A DNA stretch of 64,000 nt from Candidula unifasciata (GCA_905116865.2 CAJHNH020000224.1:794157-858156), one strand, 5' to 3'; shown: positions 10,740 to 23,185, numbered from the stretch's first letter. The notes: generated from the letters alone by a model not told the origin. Numbers and translations: made by a program.

Positions 10740-11395
10740 GCGGGGGCATTTCTGACAGCTTCCTCTGAAGAAGTTAGTTTAGGTGGGGGGAGGGGGGGTA
10801 TACTGACTGAATTCAGCATAAATAATGTTTACAGCTTCAGAATGCAGACGTATTGAATAAAAACTGAATATCAATTTATTTTTGGGAAGAATGTTTAGAT
10901 TTTATCTTAGAAAACAGATGGTTTGGAAGATACAGTAAACTTCAGAAGGCTGTGATTTGGAAAGAAATAGTATTTAGAATTTCCAAATGTTGATCTTTGT
11001 TAAAATTTAGAAAACATGCATGTTTTAGAAGACGTATGCAACTTTAGAAAGCTGTTTTACTTTAAAACGTTGATATTGTGTTCTTGTGAAGAATGTAAGA
11101 AATTTCAGAAAGCTGATATGTGATTGGGAAGAATGTATAAAAGTTCAGAATGAGTGCAAGTGTACTTTTGAGGATAATCAGCAAACAGCTTTTGTGAAGA
11201 ATACATGGAACTGGTGGGACAAACATTTTGGAATGCATTTTTTGTGTGTGTGGCCAGTTTGGATGTAAATGTAAAATTTTGTTGATGTGAATTGAACTTG
11301 ATTAAAAATATTTAAAGACTCAGTTTTCAGCATGAAGTATGAGAAAGGATGAAAGCTACAGTTGTATGATATTCTGTCACTCTGGTGGTTGAATC
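10740..11395. other. intergenic or 3' UTR sequence
   Basis: AT-rich, with repeated loose motifs 'tttagaaaa' and 'cagaa(a/t)gctg' between 10900 and 11160 that suggest a very old array. No coding signal. Confidence 0.45.
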
Positions 11396-11399
11396 AAGT

Positions 11400-11700
11400 A
11401 GAACAGTGTGGGTTCTGGGGGAGATACCTCGTGGGTTCTGGGGAGACCACAGACCCACTGCTCCCTAACAAGCATGTCATAAAGCAACTTATTAGGAGTG
11501 TTTCCTTTGAAGCTGGTGTGCATCTGCCTGAGAAGCAAGGAACCAACAGTCTGCATACAATTACACTAGATCTGTAAAATAGGTTGAGTTGAGTCGAGAT
11601 AGACATCGCAGCACTTAGGACATTCCAATGCAATCTCCGTCCTCATTTTCAGCAGCTAGCGCAGAGTTTAACAGGGTTCGTAGAGGACCTGGAAACGTGA
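11400..11700. repeat. dispersed repeat family B copy next to a LINE tail relic
   Basis: 11400-11580 has family B blocks (ACCCACTGCTCCCTAACAAG, CATGTCATAAAG, AACCAACAGTCTGCATACAA). 11585-11665, read on the minus strand, gives a C-P-K-C-C-D-V-type ending after TGAAAATGAGG. This matches the LINE tails at 16660-16710 (+) and 28440-28515 (-). Confidence 0.55.
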
Positions 11701-12039
11701 ATTTAACCTGGAAATTGTGGCCCTGACCTGGAATTTGACCTTGAAAAAAGACATACTGACCTTAATAAACTTGGAATTTTGACCATGGCGATGGTAGAAT
11801 TGAAGTAAAACAAACTATCATTGGAAAACTTGCGATTTTTGGCTGTTTTCGGCTACCTTCGTTTTAAATGTTTACCATTTCCGGTATAAGGGCAATTGAT
11901 TATCAGCTGTTTTTACCTGAAATGACTTGTTAAGGGCTAGGGAAGGGCGGGCTGTGTTGGAGCCCATGGATACAAGCAGATAGCAGTGCATGTCATTGGA
12001 GGGAGGGAGAAGGAAGGAAGCAGCGGCTGGCCTTGTGTG

Positions 12040-12610
12040 CTGTGTGGGTATTTGTTTCTAGAAACAAGGATTACATTGGGAGATGGTGGGGCTAAGCAAA
12101 GTGAAGTCAACTAGATTTCACAGTTCTATTTTTAGCTTGGTTTAATTTTACAGTGTGTTTGGCGATCAACAGTTTAATCCCCCCATAGCTTTTCTCTTCT
12201 TTTCTCTCATCTCTGCCCCTTCTCTCTCTCCTTCCCTCTTTCTCTCTTCTACCTCTTGCCCCCTCCTTCCCCTCTTCTGCATTGTCTCCCCTCTCCCTCG
12301 ATCTTCTTTTTTTCTCTATCTTTCCTTTTACTCTCTCCTTTCCTGTCCCCTGCCCCCTTTATTTTTTTCCTCTTGTTTACTAAATGTGCTGCTCCATAAC
12401 TGTCTTTTCCTAGTAACTGTCCAGTTTTGGGGGTCAGCATGAGCCTGGTGGATGTTTACTTTTTTGTGTGTTACATTTGCCTCTGTCTGTTTCCCTACCT
12501 GCTCCACTTTTTTGTCCTACCTATCCCACACTCTTTGCCTGTCTGTCACTGTCTTCCTCTCTCTTTGTATTTGCCGCTTCCTCCCCCCCCCCCCCCTCCC
12601 ATACCTCCAT
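12040..12610. repeat. dispersed repeat with long pyrimidine tract
   Basis: The leader TTCTAGAAACAAGGATTACA through GGATTTCACAGTTCTATT-like sequence (12055-12130) is the same as at 18765-18840. Both copies run into several hundred bases of C/T-rich sequence (12180-12410 and 12480-12600 here). This looks like one mobile or duplicated unit present twice. The long frames in the tract come from the base bias. Confidence 0.6.
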
Positions 12611-13385
12611 TTGGCCTAGCAAGGTTATGTTTGACCAGTGCAGAATATTTCATGTCCAACACTCCTCTCCCTCCCCCACACACAAACACATATGAAGTAT
12701 ATGTTTAATTTTAGAAACATATTTGTCATCCCTTCACTTTTTCCTCCCAAATTGATGACATCTGGGATGGCCGCACCCCCTTCCTGCTATCTTCTTTCCT
12801 CTATATCTCATCTTAATTCTTGTTCTCCTTTCTTTCTTCCCCTTAGTCCCGACTTTCTTTCCTTAATCATATCCAGTCCCTCTAGAACCTCTGTATTTGT
12901 TTTTGTTTCCATAAAGATACAGATGAAAGAACAATAAGCAGACTGTGAATAATGCATTATTGCTAAAGTTCCTAATCTGTGCCCTGTGGAGTACTGAGAC
13001 CTCTTTTCAACCCCTGAATTAGAGATTAGCAGAGGTGATAGACATAATTTATCATTGTTAAGCTCCTAAACACTCCTTTTTCTGGTGCTCCCATGTCTAA
13101 TCCCTCATTGTGTGCTACCGGTGCTACAGAGTCTGTGCATTGTGCTGTGCTTCTTCGGACTCTAATTTGAATTAGAAGAACGGAGCACTTACAGGTTACT
13201 ACCCATGTGCCATGCTGTTGATCCATTGTTTTAAACCTCAAAACCTTTGTGTGTCATAACACGATCACTCTCCTACGTTTTTATTTTCAATTTTCCCATC
13301 CAAGATTGCAGTCTGTAGGGTTAACATCTCAAGGATGAGAAGCACACTGGTAAAAGGTCCTGGAAACCTTCTTCAACAATATAAG
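12611..13385. other. no gene recognised
   Basis: Unremarkable non-coding sequence with mixed C/T-rich patches. Confidence 0.4.
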
Positions 13386-13500
13386 GTTATGCTTTTGTGA
13401 GGGAAATGAGCAGGCAGATAGATGGCCGGTTCTGCATTATTGAGTGGTAAACTGACATGTGATAAGCTAGATCACGGCCATCTTTAGATATAAATAGGCC
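13386..13500 (+). pseudogene. LINE RNase H fragment, eroded
   Basis: Contains a GNEQADR-like coding stretch near 13404-13426, the hallmark end of an RNase H domain ('G-N-E-x-A-D'), followed by ITAIF-like sequence. Stops break it. It resembles the copies at 16385 (+) and 28600-28800 (-). Confidence 0.45.
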
Positions 13501-14214
13501 AACTGGGTCAACGCGGATTCCCGTTCTTGTGCAAGAATTGAGTCCTTCTGTGTTAACAGTTTTTATCGAGGAGATGTATACACAAATTAAACTACAGTTT
13601 CATTAATTTTCTACATATTTTATAGAACTATACGTCATTTTTAAGGTAAATAAGTGTGCCGAATAAATATAACAATAAAGGCTCTTACAGACAAACAAAA
13701 ATGCTTTTGCTACAGTCAACATGAACATAAACATCAAAAACGTTTAGATGAAAACTAAAAGTTGTTCCAGCAAAAGTAAAGAAATATCAGTGCTAACTCT
13801 TTGATTCAGAGAGGGTATCGTTGCATCGGAGGGGAAGGGGGGGGGGGGGGGGGGGGTGACATTTGTACTTTATCAAATTTAGCGCATACAAATACTGCTA
13901 TGAAACTATGAAACATACACATATCATACATAACATAAATATAAATAATTGATGGTTTTTATTATTATTAGTAGACTACTACAACATATAATTATACTGT
14001 TATTTAATAATTAGTAAACAAGCACAATCAGTATGAAATTGATATGTGCAATCATTTTTTCACCCAGAGTAGTTTTCTTAACAGTACTTATAGCACTACT
14101 AAATATGTATCCTCAAGGTACAAACAGCACGAACAAATTTGTCCAGTTTCATCGTGTTGGATAAAATCAATTCCTTACCATTGCGAATTAATTGGTAACA
14201 AATATGTATAGGAA

Positions 14215-15060
14215 GTGGATGAACAACCAGAAGTTTCCGCAAGAGTTTACAGCCAGTGTTCGCGAAGCAAAGCAAAAGCCAGTTTACAGAAATTAACAGA
14301 CTATAGAGCTGCAAATATGCAAAAGAAGTCGATGAACTACCAGAAGTTTCCGCAAGAGTTTACAGCCAGTGTTCGCGAAGCAAAGCAAAAACAAGTTTAC
14401 AAAAATTAACACAGACCGTACAACTGCAAATATGCAAAAGAAGTCGATGAACTACGAGAAGTTTCCGCAAGAGTTTACAGCCAGTGTTCGCGAAGCAAAG
14501 CAAAAGCCAGTTTACAAAAATTAACAGACCGTACAACTGCAAACATGCAAAAGAGGACGATGAACTACCAGAAGTTTCCGCAAGAGTTTACAGCCAGTGT
14601 TCGCAAAGCAAAAGCCAATTTACAAAAATTAACAGACCGTAGAACTGCAAATATGCAAAAGAAGTCTATGAACTACCAGAAGTTTCCTCAAGAGTTTACA
14701 GCCAGTGTTCGCGAAGCAAAGCAAAAGCCAGTTTACAAAAATTAACAGACCGTACAACTGCAAACATGCAAAAGAAGTCGATGAACTACCAGAAGTTTCC
14801 GCAAGAGTTTACAGCCAGTGTTCGCAAAGCAAAGCAAAAGCCAGTTTACAAAAATTAACTAGAACTGCAAATATGCAAAAGAAGTCGATGAACTACCAGA
14901 AGTTTCCGCAAGAGTTTACAGCCAGTGTTTGCGAAGCAAAGCAAAAGCCAGTTTACAAAAATTAACAGCCCGTAGAACTACAAATATGCAAAAGAAGTGG
15001 ATGAACTACCAGAAGTTTCCGCAAGAGTTTAAAGCCAGTGTTCGCGAAGCATAAGTCAAA
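14215..15060 (+). repeat. about 113-bp satellite, 7-8 copies, derived from family B
   Basis: Each unit contains AACTACCAGAAGTTTCCGCA, AGAGTTTACAGCCAGTGTTC and GCAAAGCAAAAGCCAGTTTA. The same words occur once in family B copies (2170-2205: AACAACCGAAGTTTACAGCC), so the array grew from that element. Copies are 90-95 percent alike by eye. Both strands are open in places because of the period, and neither looks like a real gene. Confidence 0.88.
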
Positions 15061-15795
15061 TGGTTAAGGATTAATATTATTAGCGTACTGCTACAACATA
15101 TAATTATACTGTTAGTCAACAATTAGTAAAGAGGCAAAGAGTGACTTGCTGTGAGAGGTTAGTAAATTAAATATTATTTTCATCCACTTACCTAGAGCGA
15201 AATATCTTGACACAATTTATCCACAGTGTGGTTGCACCATTTATGCATAGTCAATATGAAAGCAATAGTTTTATTCAAACACAAGATAGTTTGCACCTGA
15301 CAACTGTCGATATTCTCCAGATATGGCTTCTAAATTACCTGTTTGTATTATCCCTAAAAGTAAGATTTCTACATTTAAAGTAGAAAAGTAATAAACAGCC
15401 AGTTCCCAGAAATCCGAACTACTGACTAGAAACAGTGACACACACATCACAACACGACTGTCTTCCGTGAATTAAAATTAAAATTGCTGTATATCCACTT
15501 TACAATATCCGCTTGTAGATTTGTAATACGAATACATTTAGAACACAGGACTTTGTAAACATATTAAGATGTCACACAATGCAACATGAAAACGATGCCA
15601 GTAACCTATTTTCGAGGGGGACTCCCCGAAAATGTACCGTGGTTCAGTTGGCAGGACTGAAAGATACAGCTGGGCGTTTTTTTTTTTTTTTTTTTTGCTA
15701 ATGTATTTCTTGGGTTTTTGTTTATCTTAGCTGGGTTTTTCAAAACAATCCCATTGGCAGCCCTGTCATTAGGGCTTTTTTTTTTTTTTTAGGGT
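15061..15795. other. no gene recognised; poly-T tracts
   Basis: AT-rich. T-runs at 15678-15696 and 15777-15790. No coding or repeat family identified. Confidence 0.4.
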
Positions 15796-15799
15796 AAGA

Positions 15800-16010
15800 G
15801 GTGAAAGTCGGTAAATGCGAACCAGCGTCCATTGCACATGGTTATAGACCAAATAGTGTCGCCGTCCGCACGAAATTCCATAGCTACAGCGACGTTCCTC
15901 CACTTACCCTAGAGTGAACTCTGGTACCCATTTCCCAGAGGCTAGGTGAACCCGGGAACCGCCTGGTTTCAAACACCGGCCGTGGGCTGCAGCGAGTCAC
16001 AGTTGGATTT
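15800..16010. repeat. dispersed repeat family C copy
   Basis: The blocks CACATGGTTATAGACCA, GTCCGCACGAAATTCCATAG, CTACAGCGACGTTCCTCCAC and ACCCTAGAGTGAACTCT recur in the same order at 50770-50960. The right part (GGTTTCAAACACCGGCC) could be a decayed tRNA-like B box. It is probably a second SINE family. Confidence 0.6.
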
Positions 16011-16384
16011 GAAAGCGATGGGAACAGATCAATCAAAAGCGTATGTCCCAAATGTTAGACGCAGTTTTGTTGTTGTTTTAAGGCCCCGCCATGGCTGTTG
16101 TCGGGGGCCCTAATATACCCCAACCTGTGAGTTGAATGGGGTTTTTGGGACCTGTCCCCGAGTGATCTTATCCGAATGGTGGTACTTTGTGTTACCTTAA
16201 GTTTATCGCTTAGTGTAATGTCCTGGTAGGGTTGAACGTCATCATCATCAGGAGTACAGAAATTATTAGTCCTCGGTTGCCGCAATTGGCACCCAGTTGA
16301 TTGGGACTGTTTTTTGTCTCGGCGTGCTGGAGAACGATATCCACGCCTTCTACAGTAAAGTGTGGGTCTCTTCTCCAGGCCATG

Positions 16385-16720
16385 CCGTCGTAGTGGGCAA
16401 TGAACAGGCAGACAGATTGACTTAACCTGCACCACTGGGTGCTGAACTGATACATGACAAGGCAGATGTGGTCAACGTCCTTTGGGAACAAGCAACGGAA
16501 ACAGTAGAGAAACAAGATTGTTACGACCTGGAGAGAATGAGGCACATGGGTTTAACCAGAGGGTCTGGCCGGCTAACTACACTAAGAGGAAAGGCAAGAC
16601 GGAATATAATTAGATTGTGACTGGTACCATCAGTATTAGAACTCTGTGCTGGCTGCTGAAGATGAAGACGGAGCACGCTTGCGAATGCCCCGAGTGCTGT
16701 GATGTCAATTCTTAACTCAA
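16385..16720 (+). pseudogene. LINE 3' end: RNase H remnant plus cysteine-rich tail
   Basis: Translated on the plus strand it reads VVGNEQADRLT, then about 80 residues of DKADVVNVLWEQATETVE-type sequence, and ends KTEHACECPECCDVNS before a stop. The G-N-E-x-A-D-R-L motif closes an RNase H domain, and C-x-C-x-x-C-C looks like a short zinc-binding end. At least one stop and one frame change interrupt it. It belongs to a non-LTR retrotransposon with RNase H, and two related relics lie on the minus strand near 11600 and 28600. Confidence 0.6.
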
Positions 16721-17023
16721 CTCATGAAGCTGGTGGTCTTTAGCAACCTTTGTGAGGGTGTTAAATAGAACGTGACTTTCTGCAGAGTTCGACGATACCG
16801 CCGGGTGGCACTCCGCCGGGGCCTGTGAAGGCAATGGTCAGCCAGGAAAGTGAAGCTTTAGAGGCGGCTCCTGGTCCAAACACGGTCACAATAACTGTAG
16901 ATGGGTGATGCATCTTGATACTAAAGAAGCTGGCTGGCAGGTCCCAATCTACGGTGGTCATCTTTGTCGGCTCCTGGAGTAGATTTGGGTATCTCGTGGA
17001 CTGCAAAGGTTGATAGAAAACTG

Positions 17024-17364
17024 GGCTATCCTCCGAATAACGGGCGGTAAAAATGGCGGCCGCAAGGTATCCTTTCGAACCGCAGTCACGTGTAAATTCC
17101 GCACTTCCGGCGACTTAATTTAATTAACTGGATGACTAGAACTCACGAGCAAAGCTGCAGGAGATGCGGAAGCTGCTGCTCGTGGGTCCTAGCCATCTAG
17201 TTTAGCCCCAATCCACGCTGCGTGAGCGACGTGGGGAACTCGTGGCGGTGGCCGCCGGAAAAGCGCAAATTAAGTCGCCGGAAGTGCGGAATTGACACGT
17301 GACTGCGGCTCGAAAGGATATTGTGCGGCCGCCATCTTTACCGTCCGTTATTCGGAGGATAGCC
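17024..17364. mobile_element. foldback element with 98-bp inverted arms
   Basis: The arm at 17024-17121 is the reverse complement of 17267-17364 with about seven differences. Outer ends are GGCTATCCTCCGAATAACGG and its complement. The arms carry GCGGCCGC and CACGTG and are CpG-rich, unlike the surroundings. The 145-bp loop holds a second hairpin (CTAGAACTCACGAGCA with TGCTCGTGGGTCCTAG). There is no coding capacity and no clean target duplication. It fits a non-autonomous foldback or MITE element. Confidence 0.8.
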
Positions 17365-17896
17365 GAATACTGAGTGATCTGGTCTCGCTGCGCAGGTGTC
17401 ACGGGTCTTGATGGCGAAACTCAGCGAACAAACGCCGCACGTTTATTCGACGTCTCGTCTAGTCATCCTTTAAAAATGATCCCAAAAAGTAATTACGTCC
17501 TACATGGGAACGCTGAATGTTAACATTCACGTGATCTGATCTTTCTTGCACATCCGCAATTCATTTACTTATTAAGAAAATAAGGGGAACTTAATCCCCT
17601 CTCAAGAGAAACTAGTACTTGCAAGCATTTGCGTTGTGATCCAATAAACCGCAAGTGTGGTTACAGTTTGTCAAATGCAGGGCTCTTGGCAAAAACTGCT
17701 TGATATTTGCTCAATACGTTGCAGGCAGATATTTATTAAGCTCGAGATTTTATATCATATCTGGCCGAGTTGTGCCCAACTTCTTACGGTTAATACTGAA
17801 GGAATAAAAACATTTGAATAAAAAATTTGGTTTGAAAAAACAAATTGACTGCTTCTACAGAACAGTGCGGTGAAAAATAATCAGGTTATGTCCCTT

Positions 17897-17897
17897 T

Positions 17898-17956
<59 letters not shown>

Positions 17957-17965
17957 TATATATAA
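17897..17965. repeat. (AT)n microsatellite
   Basis: About 24 AT units, then CACACACATATATATA. Confidence 0.98.
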
Positions 17966-18139
17966 TGTGTCCTGCCAACTGGCGTAAGCGCTCATGCGTC
18001 TCCACAGATCACGATCCCTGGTTAACTGCAACAGCTCTTGTGATGAAATCCCCCCCCCCCCCATGCCATCGTTTTAGCCCATCCAGCATCATCTCTCTTG
18101 GTCTGCCTCTGCTCCTCTTTCCACTGATGTTTCAAATTG

Positions 18140-18400
18140 TCATGATTTCTCCAATGTCTCTCTTCTCATTATGGGGCCAAAGAACAGTGTTTGTCTCTTT
18201 CTTATTGTTGTATGTACAGATCTACTTTCATTAGCCTGTTTCAAGCAATCGTTAATTACTCTAGCCGTCCAATGTATTCGTAACATTCGTCTCAGAAACC
18301 ACATCTCTGTTGCTTCCAAATTCTTCCTAATTTGTTCAGTGACATTCCAAGATTCGCTGCCATACAGCAGAACAGGTTCTATGTAACATTTTAGCACCCT
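18140..18400 (-). pseudogene. LINE ORF2 fragment (region after the reverse transcriptase)
   Basis: The minus strand reads VLKCYIEPVLLYGSESWNVT, then EMWFLRRMLRIHWTARV. The L-x-Y-G-x-E-S-W and W-x-x-R-M-L-R-I motifs are diagnostic of the region just after the RT in RTE/CR1-like non-LTR retrotransposons. Only about 85 residues remain, with no upstream polymerase, so it is a truncated copy. Confidence 0.75.
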
Positions 18401-18764
18401 TATATATACATATACATATATATTTATGCGCACACTCTATTGCCACTTTTGCTACTGCCGCTACTACTGCGACTACTACGGCCTCGACTACTTTTTTTTA
18501 AATAAAGCAAAGGTGCTGGTATGCACCACAAAGTGTCTAAAATGGTGCTGGTACTGCGTACCGTAAAAAACCAGACTACTTCTACTACTGCTGCTATGCT
18601 GCTGCTGCTGCGGCGGCGGCGACCACAACCACCACTACTAGTCTGATGCTGGGTCCTTACTGGGATGACGTGTTTTTCGTAACTCTTAGTTTTTGGATTT
18701 TTGTTTTCTAATTCAAGTTGCGCCAGTAAACCATCGATGTTTTTAATATGGTTGTGAGCTTTTT

Positions 18765-19249
18765 TCTAGAAACAATTATTACACTGGGAGAATGGTGAAG
18801 CTAAGCAAAGTAAGGTCAACTGGATTTCACAGTTCTATTATTATGTTTGCCTCTCTATACTTTCCCTCTGTCTCTCCCTCCTTTCTGTCTACAACTTTCT
18901 CTGCTTGCATCTCCTCCTCTCCTTGTCCCGTCTATCTCCCTCCCTCCAGCTCTCTTTGTCATATTTTTTACTCTTTCCCTATCTCTGTTTCTTTCCCTTC
19001 TTCCTTCTCTTTTCATCTGCCTATCTCTTTACCTGCATTCCTTCTTTCTTTTTTTGTCTCCCTCTTTGTCTTTTGCTCTCCCCCTCTCTCTCTCACACTC
19101 TCCCTCATCATGTCTCCACCCCTTCCTCTCTTTGTCATCTTTTTTTCCTCCTTCCCTGGTCTTTTTTTCCCCTTTTTCCTCTATTCTCATCTGTCCATCT
19201 TTACACTCTCTCCCAATCTACCTCAGCATCTGTCTTCCTCCCTTTCTTA

Positions 19250-19289
<40 letters not shown>

Positions 19290-19330
19290 CTTCCCCTTTC
19301 AGGTACCAGGTCCAGAACAGACATGACTTT
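18765..19330. repeat. second copy of the pyrimidine-tract repeat
   Basis: Leader matches 12055-12130, followed by about 480 bp of C/T-rich DNA and (CT)n at 19253-19284. The 192-codon and shorter open frames are base-composition artefacts (all Ser/Leu/Pro/Phe). Confidence 0.6.
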
Positions 19331-19917
19331 AGTTTGCTCCCCTCTACCACCAAGTCTACACAAAATGTAAAAATACTATATATGTGCTTGTATACCCACA
19401 TATGTGTGCATTAGTGAAGTACCTTATGTGCTCAGTACACCATTAAACAAGGCAAAAATACCTTGTTTCAGTATTACTCCGAGACAACCTTGAAAACAAA
19501 ACTACGGATACATTGAAAAGGACCTTGAAAAGCCTTGAAATTGATTGGTTCATTTGGCTATGAACCCTGGTTTAAATATTAATGGTGTCGGTCGCAATCT
19601 GGTTATATAATGTAAATATAATGTAAAATGGATGTGCATGAAAACAAAGTTCCGCAACAAGATTAAAATCGGGAAGTGGATAACAACCAGAACTTTCAGA
19701 GCAAGATTACAGTGGATCAGCACAATGAAGAAATTCAAGTAGCCTCTTCACATGGAAGATCGGCTGAAGGAGTTGCCATGGCCCTCGAATGTCTTCATGG
19801 TGCCCTTATTTAAGTTTCTTACATATCTTGATGTTTTCAATCCTCCATATTCTTTTTTCCACCTTACCCTACAGTACTTCCTGTACTAGGAAGCTATGTT
19901 TTGTCTTCTTTTGTACA

Positions 19918-20001
19918 AAAAGGTGGTTGACACATAGACTGGGGCTGACAAAGCAGAACTGAAGACATAGACTGGGGCTGACAAAGCAGAACTGAAGACA
20001 T
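19918..20001. repeat. 40-bp tandem duplication
   Basis: CATAGACTGGGGCTGACAAA GCAGAACTGAAGA occurs twice directly in tandem. Confidence 0.9.
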
Positions 20002-20529
20002 ACACAGAATAAAGAGATGATGTAAATAAGGGTTTATTAGTGACAATTCAGATGTGCTGATATACACAAGACAGGTCTGTTGTATGAGGGCACAACTCGG
20101 GGCTTTCATAGCTCTCTCTGCAGATAGAACAATAAAGGAAGCCAGCGATGCCTTCTCTATGACTCCTAGCAGCATGACAATGAAGTGACACAAGCTTTCA
20201 TGTGGCTAGAGTCACAGGATTATTCCCATATGTTTGTGCTGAGTGGTTCTATGAGCATGGTACAACGGACCAAGACAGGCTGTCACATAGACAGCGGTAC
20301 TCTGTTGATAAAGACTTTGGTCAAAACTTCTTGTGTATTTTGCAAATTTTTTCCATTCCCTCCCTTGAGGTTTCAGGTCACTTTTGTTATTTTATTTAGC
20401 ACTTCTAAAAAAAAATATTAGATTTACAGAATCAGAAGGCGACAATTTAAAAAAAAAAAAAAAACCTGATGGCGATTTGCAGGCTACAAAGATATATCCC
20501 ATTTGCCTTGCTATGCTTTGAAACCTATT

Positions 20530-20700
20530 CTTTACCAGATTCATAGTGATAGAGTAGTTAGTGGGCATGCTTGCTTAAAAAGTGGTTTCGGTTCAACCCC
20601 ACAAGTAGCTCTGTTATTTTCCCAGCCATGCTCTAGGGTCAATTCGGCTTCATAAAACAGGTACCAGATAAATCCCTGAATTTTCTAGGGAACAGAAGGG
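20530..20700 (+). repeat. tRNA-derived SINE, third type
   Basis: The plus strand carries a degenerate A box (TAGTTAGTGGGCATG) and a clear B box (GGTTCAACCCC) spaced as in a tRNA. A body with CTAGGGTCAATTCGGCTTCA follows. The body differs from family A. Confidence 0.6.
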
Positions 20701-20807
20701 AAACTGGACACCTCATACAGCAGAAATCTTCACACCCTAATGACCATACTGGCTGTGGAACTATCTTTCCTTATTCTTTACCTAAGTGTTCTACTCTCGG
20801 TAAGCAG

Positions 20808-20990
20808 ATTAGGGGTGTTACCTTCAAAGTTAAGAGTTCCTCTGCCTGACCTGAGAGGCAAGGAACCAGTAGTCTGCATATGACAGATCTGTGAGATGTT
20901 TGCATCAAGACCAAAGTCCAGGTGTGCAGGAACTCAAGGTTTCCACCAATTTACAGCCAGTCAATGCTAACAAGAACATGTGAACACAAA
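20808..20990. repeat. dispersed repeat family B copy
   Basis: Blocks CAAGGAACCAGTAGTCTGCA, GACAGATCTGTGAGATG and TTTACAGCCAGTCAATGC in the same order as at 2060-2200. Confidence 0.6.
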
Positions 20991-20994
20991 CTAA

Positions 20995-21260
20995 GTGTGC
21001 TGCCTGGGAGGATATAAATACAACTGTGTCACCTGAAAAGTTATAAATACAAATGAGTCACCTGAGAAGATATAAATCCAAATGTGTTGCCTGAGAAGAT
21101 ATAAATCTAACCGTATTGCCTGAGAAGATATAAATCCAAGTGTGTCACCCAAGGAGATATAAATCCAAATGTGTCGCCTGAGAAGATATAAATCCAACTG
21201 TATTGCCTGAGAAGAAATAATTCCAATTGTATTGCCTGAGAAGATATAAATCCAAATTAA
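20995..21260. repeat. 29-bp minisatellite, about 9 copies
   Basis: Unit GCCTGAGAAGATATAAATCC plus AAATGTGTC. Copies vary at two or three sites. Confidence 0.93.
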
Positions 21261-23185
21261 AAGTAGAACTAGTCGGTTTCACAATCATGAATGACAAAAT
21301 GTTGCAGCTAAAAAGACTTCAACAGCAAAATTACACAAACGGACAGTGCTACAATTGTAAACAAGAAAACATAAAATCTCTTAAAATCTCTTATACTTAT
21401 GGTGAGCAGGTCTATCAGAAAATTTTTGACAGAACACTTGAACATAAAAGTTCTGGTACATGTGCCGTGGTTGCATATAGATACCGGACAGGAAGTGTCC
21501 CAGAGAGGTGGGAAGAGGAGGAAGGTAAGGGACTATGGCAAGGGATGTAACTCAAAAAGACAATGAGTATTGGTCCTCAATAAAGGTGAATGTAAAACAA
21601 GAAGATCAACTCAAATCTGATGAGAAAATTGTGGCTTTTATTTCCTTTCCACAGAAAAATACATAGATACATATAAAACATTTAAATTGGTATTCTCCAA
21701 CAATACAATCTATCTGGCTGCCAGCCAAATGTTTATGCAAATGATTGATTAATTTTATGCTGCCTAAATATGCCAAAGTGGCATGGCATGTTATCTGGCA
21801 TATTGACTGTTGGATCCTATGTTGTGGAGAAATGTGACTGTAACCCAGGACAACATCCGGATGATGATGATGAATAAGAAGCAGTATACTATACCAGCCT
21901 ACATTCAATGGCTTCTAGAGGCATATCACTCGAAAAAAATCAGGCAGTGGTGATTGTAAATTACAAAGACTAGAAGGAATATTTGCATGCCAGGATAGAG
22001 TAGGGAAAAAAAATGTTTTTACGCACCTCACTATCCAAGGTTAGAAGAGGGAAAGTGAAACTAGAGTGGTGTACCTTCATATCCAAAGGTAGAAGCGGGG
22101 AGATACAAATCCATCTTTAGATCCCAGCTAGTGTATCTCTAGACAGTAGGGTGTAACATTAGGATTATATAGTAGTAAACCTCCATATCCCATGTTGGAC
22201 ACCACAGGATGTGGAGAAACATGATCACACATGCCAGTCAGCAAGGCACTTGATAACTACCATCATGTTGTCGATAACATGGTTATATTATACTCCATTT
22301 CTTCAGTCCTGAACAATACATGCTGTGTGATAAGTACTTCTGTGAATCCCACCCAACATGTAATATGTTCTAGTCCTTTTCACAGTTGGTCACAGCTAGC
22401 TAAGAAATCTGGTTTCCTTTTTATTTAGCATATTTGAAAGCAATACACTCAAGGTATTTTTTCTGATTATTTATACAAATATGCGTCTCTGATAAAACCT
22501 TCTCTTGTACTCAAGGAGTTAGGCTATCAGTGTTTCTAGCAAGATCTATGTTAGGCGTAATTTTTTTACTTCTTGTTTCTCCAGAGCATCTCGACATTTA
22601 TTGTTTTGTCTCAGTATCTGCCATAGTCAATATTATTCTTTATCTAAAATATTTTAGTTAGAACCTGCCAGTCCTACCTCTCTCCTGTCCAGTACCTCCT
22701 TCCTGCCTCACACGTGACTCATAGTTTCTACTATCCAGATGTGATATGGATATTTCTGTAAAAGACCTCAACAACTTACAGATACCTTATTTTTGTGTAT
22801 TCCTGTTTGTAATCATATCACTGTCCGTATGTGACACACAGTGATGAAGGCTGACTGGCCACCACATTCACTTGTTGTTCACGACTTTGAGGATGGGAAG
22901 TTGATTAGCTCTAATTCTCATTTGGATCAATTTTTTTCTGCACTGCCTGGCCACAATGTATCCTGGAGCTTCTAAAATCAGTGATGTTTGTCAAATACAA
23001 AATCATCTTATCAAAGAGCTGAACCAGGGTCCCTTGAATGAGAACCCATGGTCAAACCACTGGGCCAGCCACACCTTTGTATATAATCTTTTTCTTCTTC
23101 TTCTTTTGTCATCTCACTGATACCAGGTTGTAGCCCAGTGTCGTGGTTTTCTGTATTTGTCTTGCGCTTCTTGGGTGGCCTGAGT
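21261..23185. other. no gene recognised
   Basis: AT-rich non-coding DNA. A decayed tRNA-like SINE end may lie at 23030-23090 (GAGAACCCATGGTCAAACCA). CTT repeats occur near 23093-23106. Confidence 0.4.

Noticed and set aside
18792..19370. 192-codon Ser/Leu/Pro/Phe-rich frame that resembles a membrane protein
   Set aside because: Pure C/T-rich DNA gives such frames in all three phases. No conserved motif.
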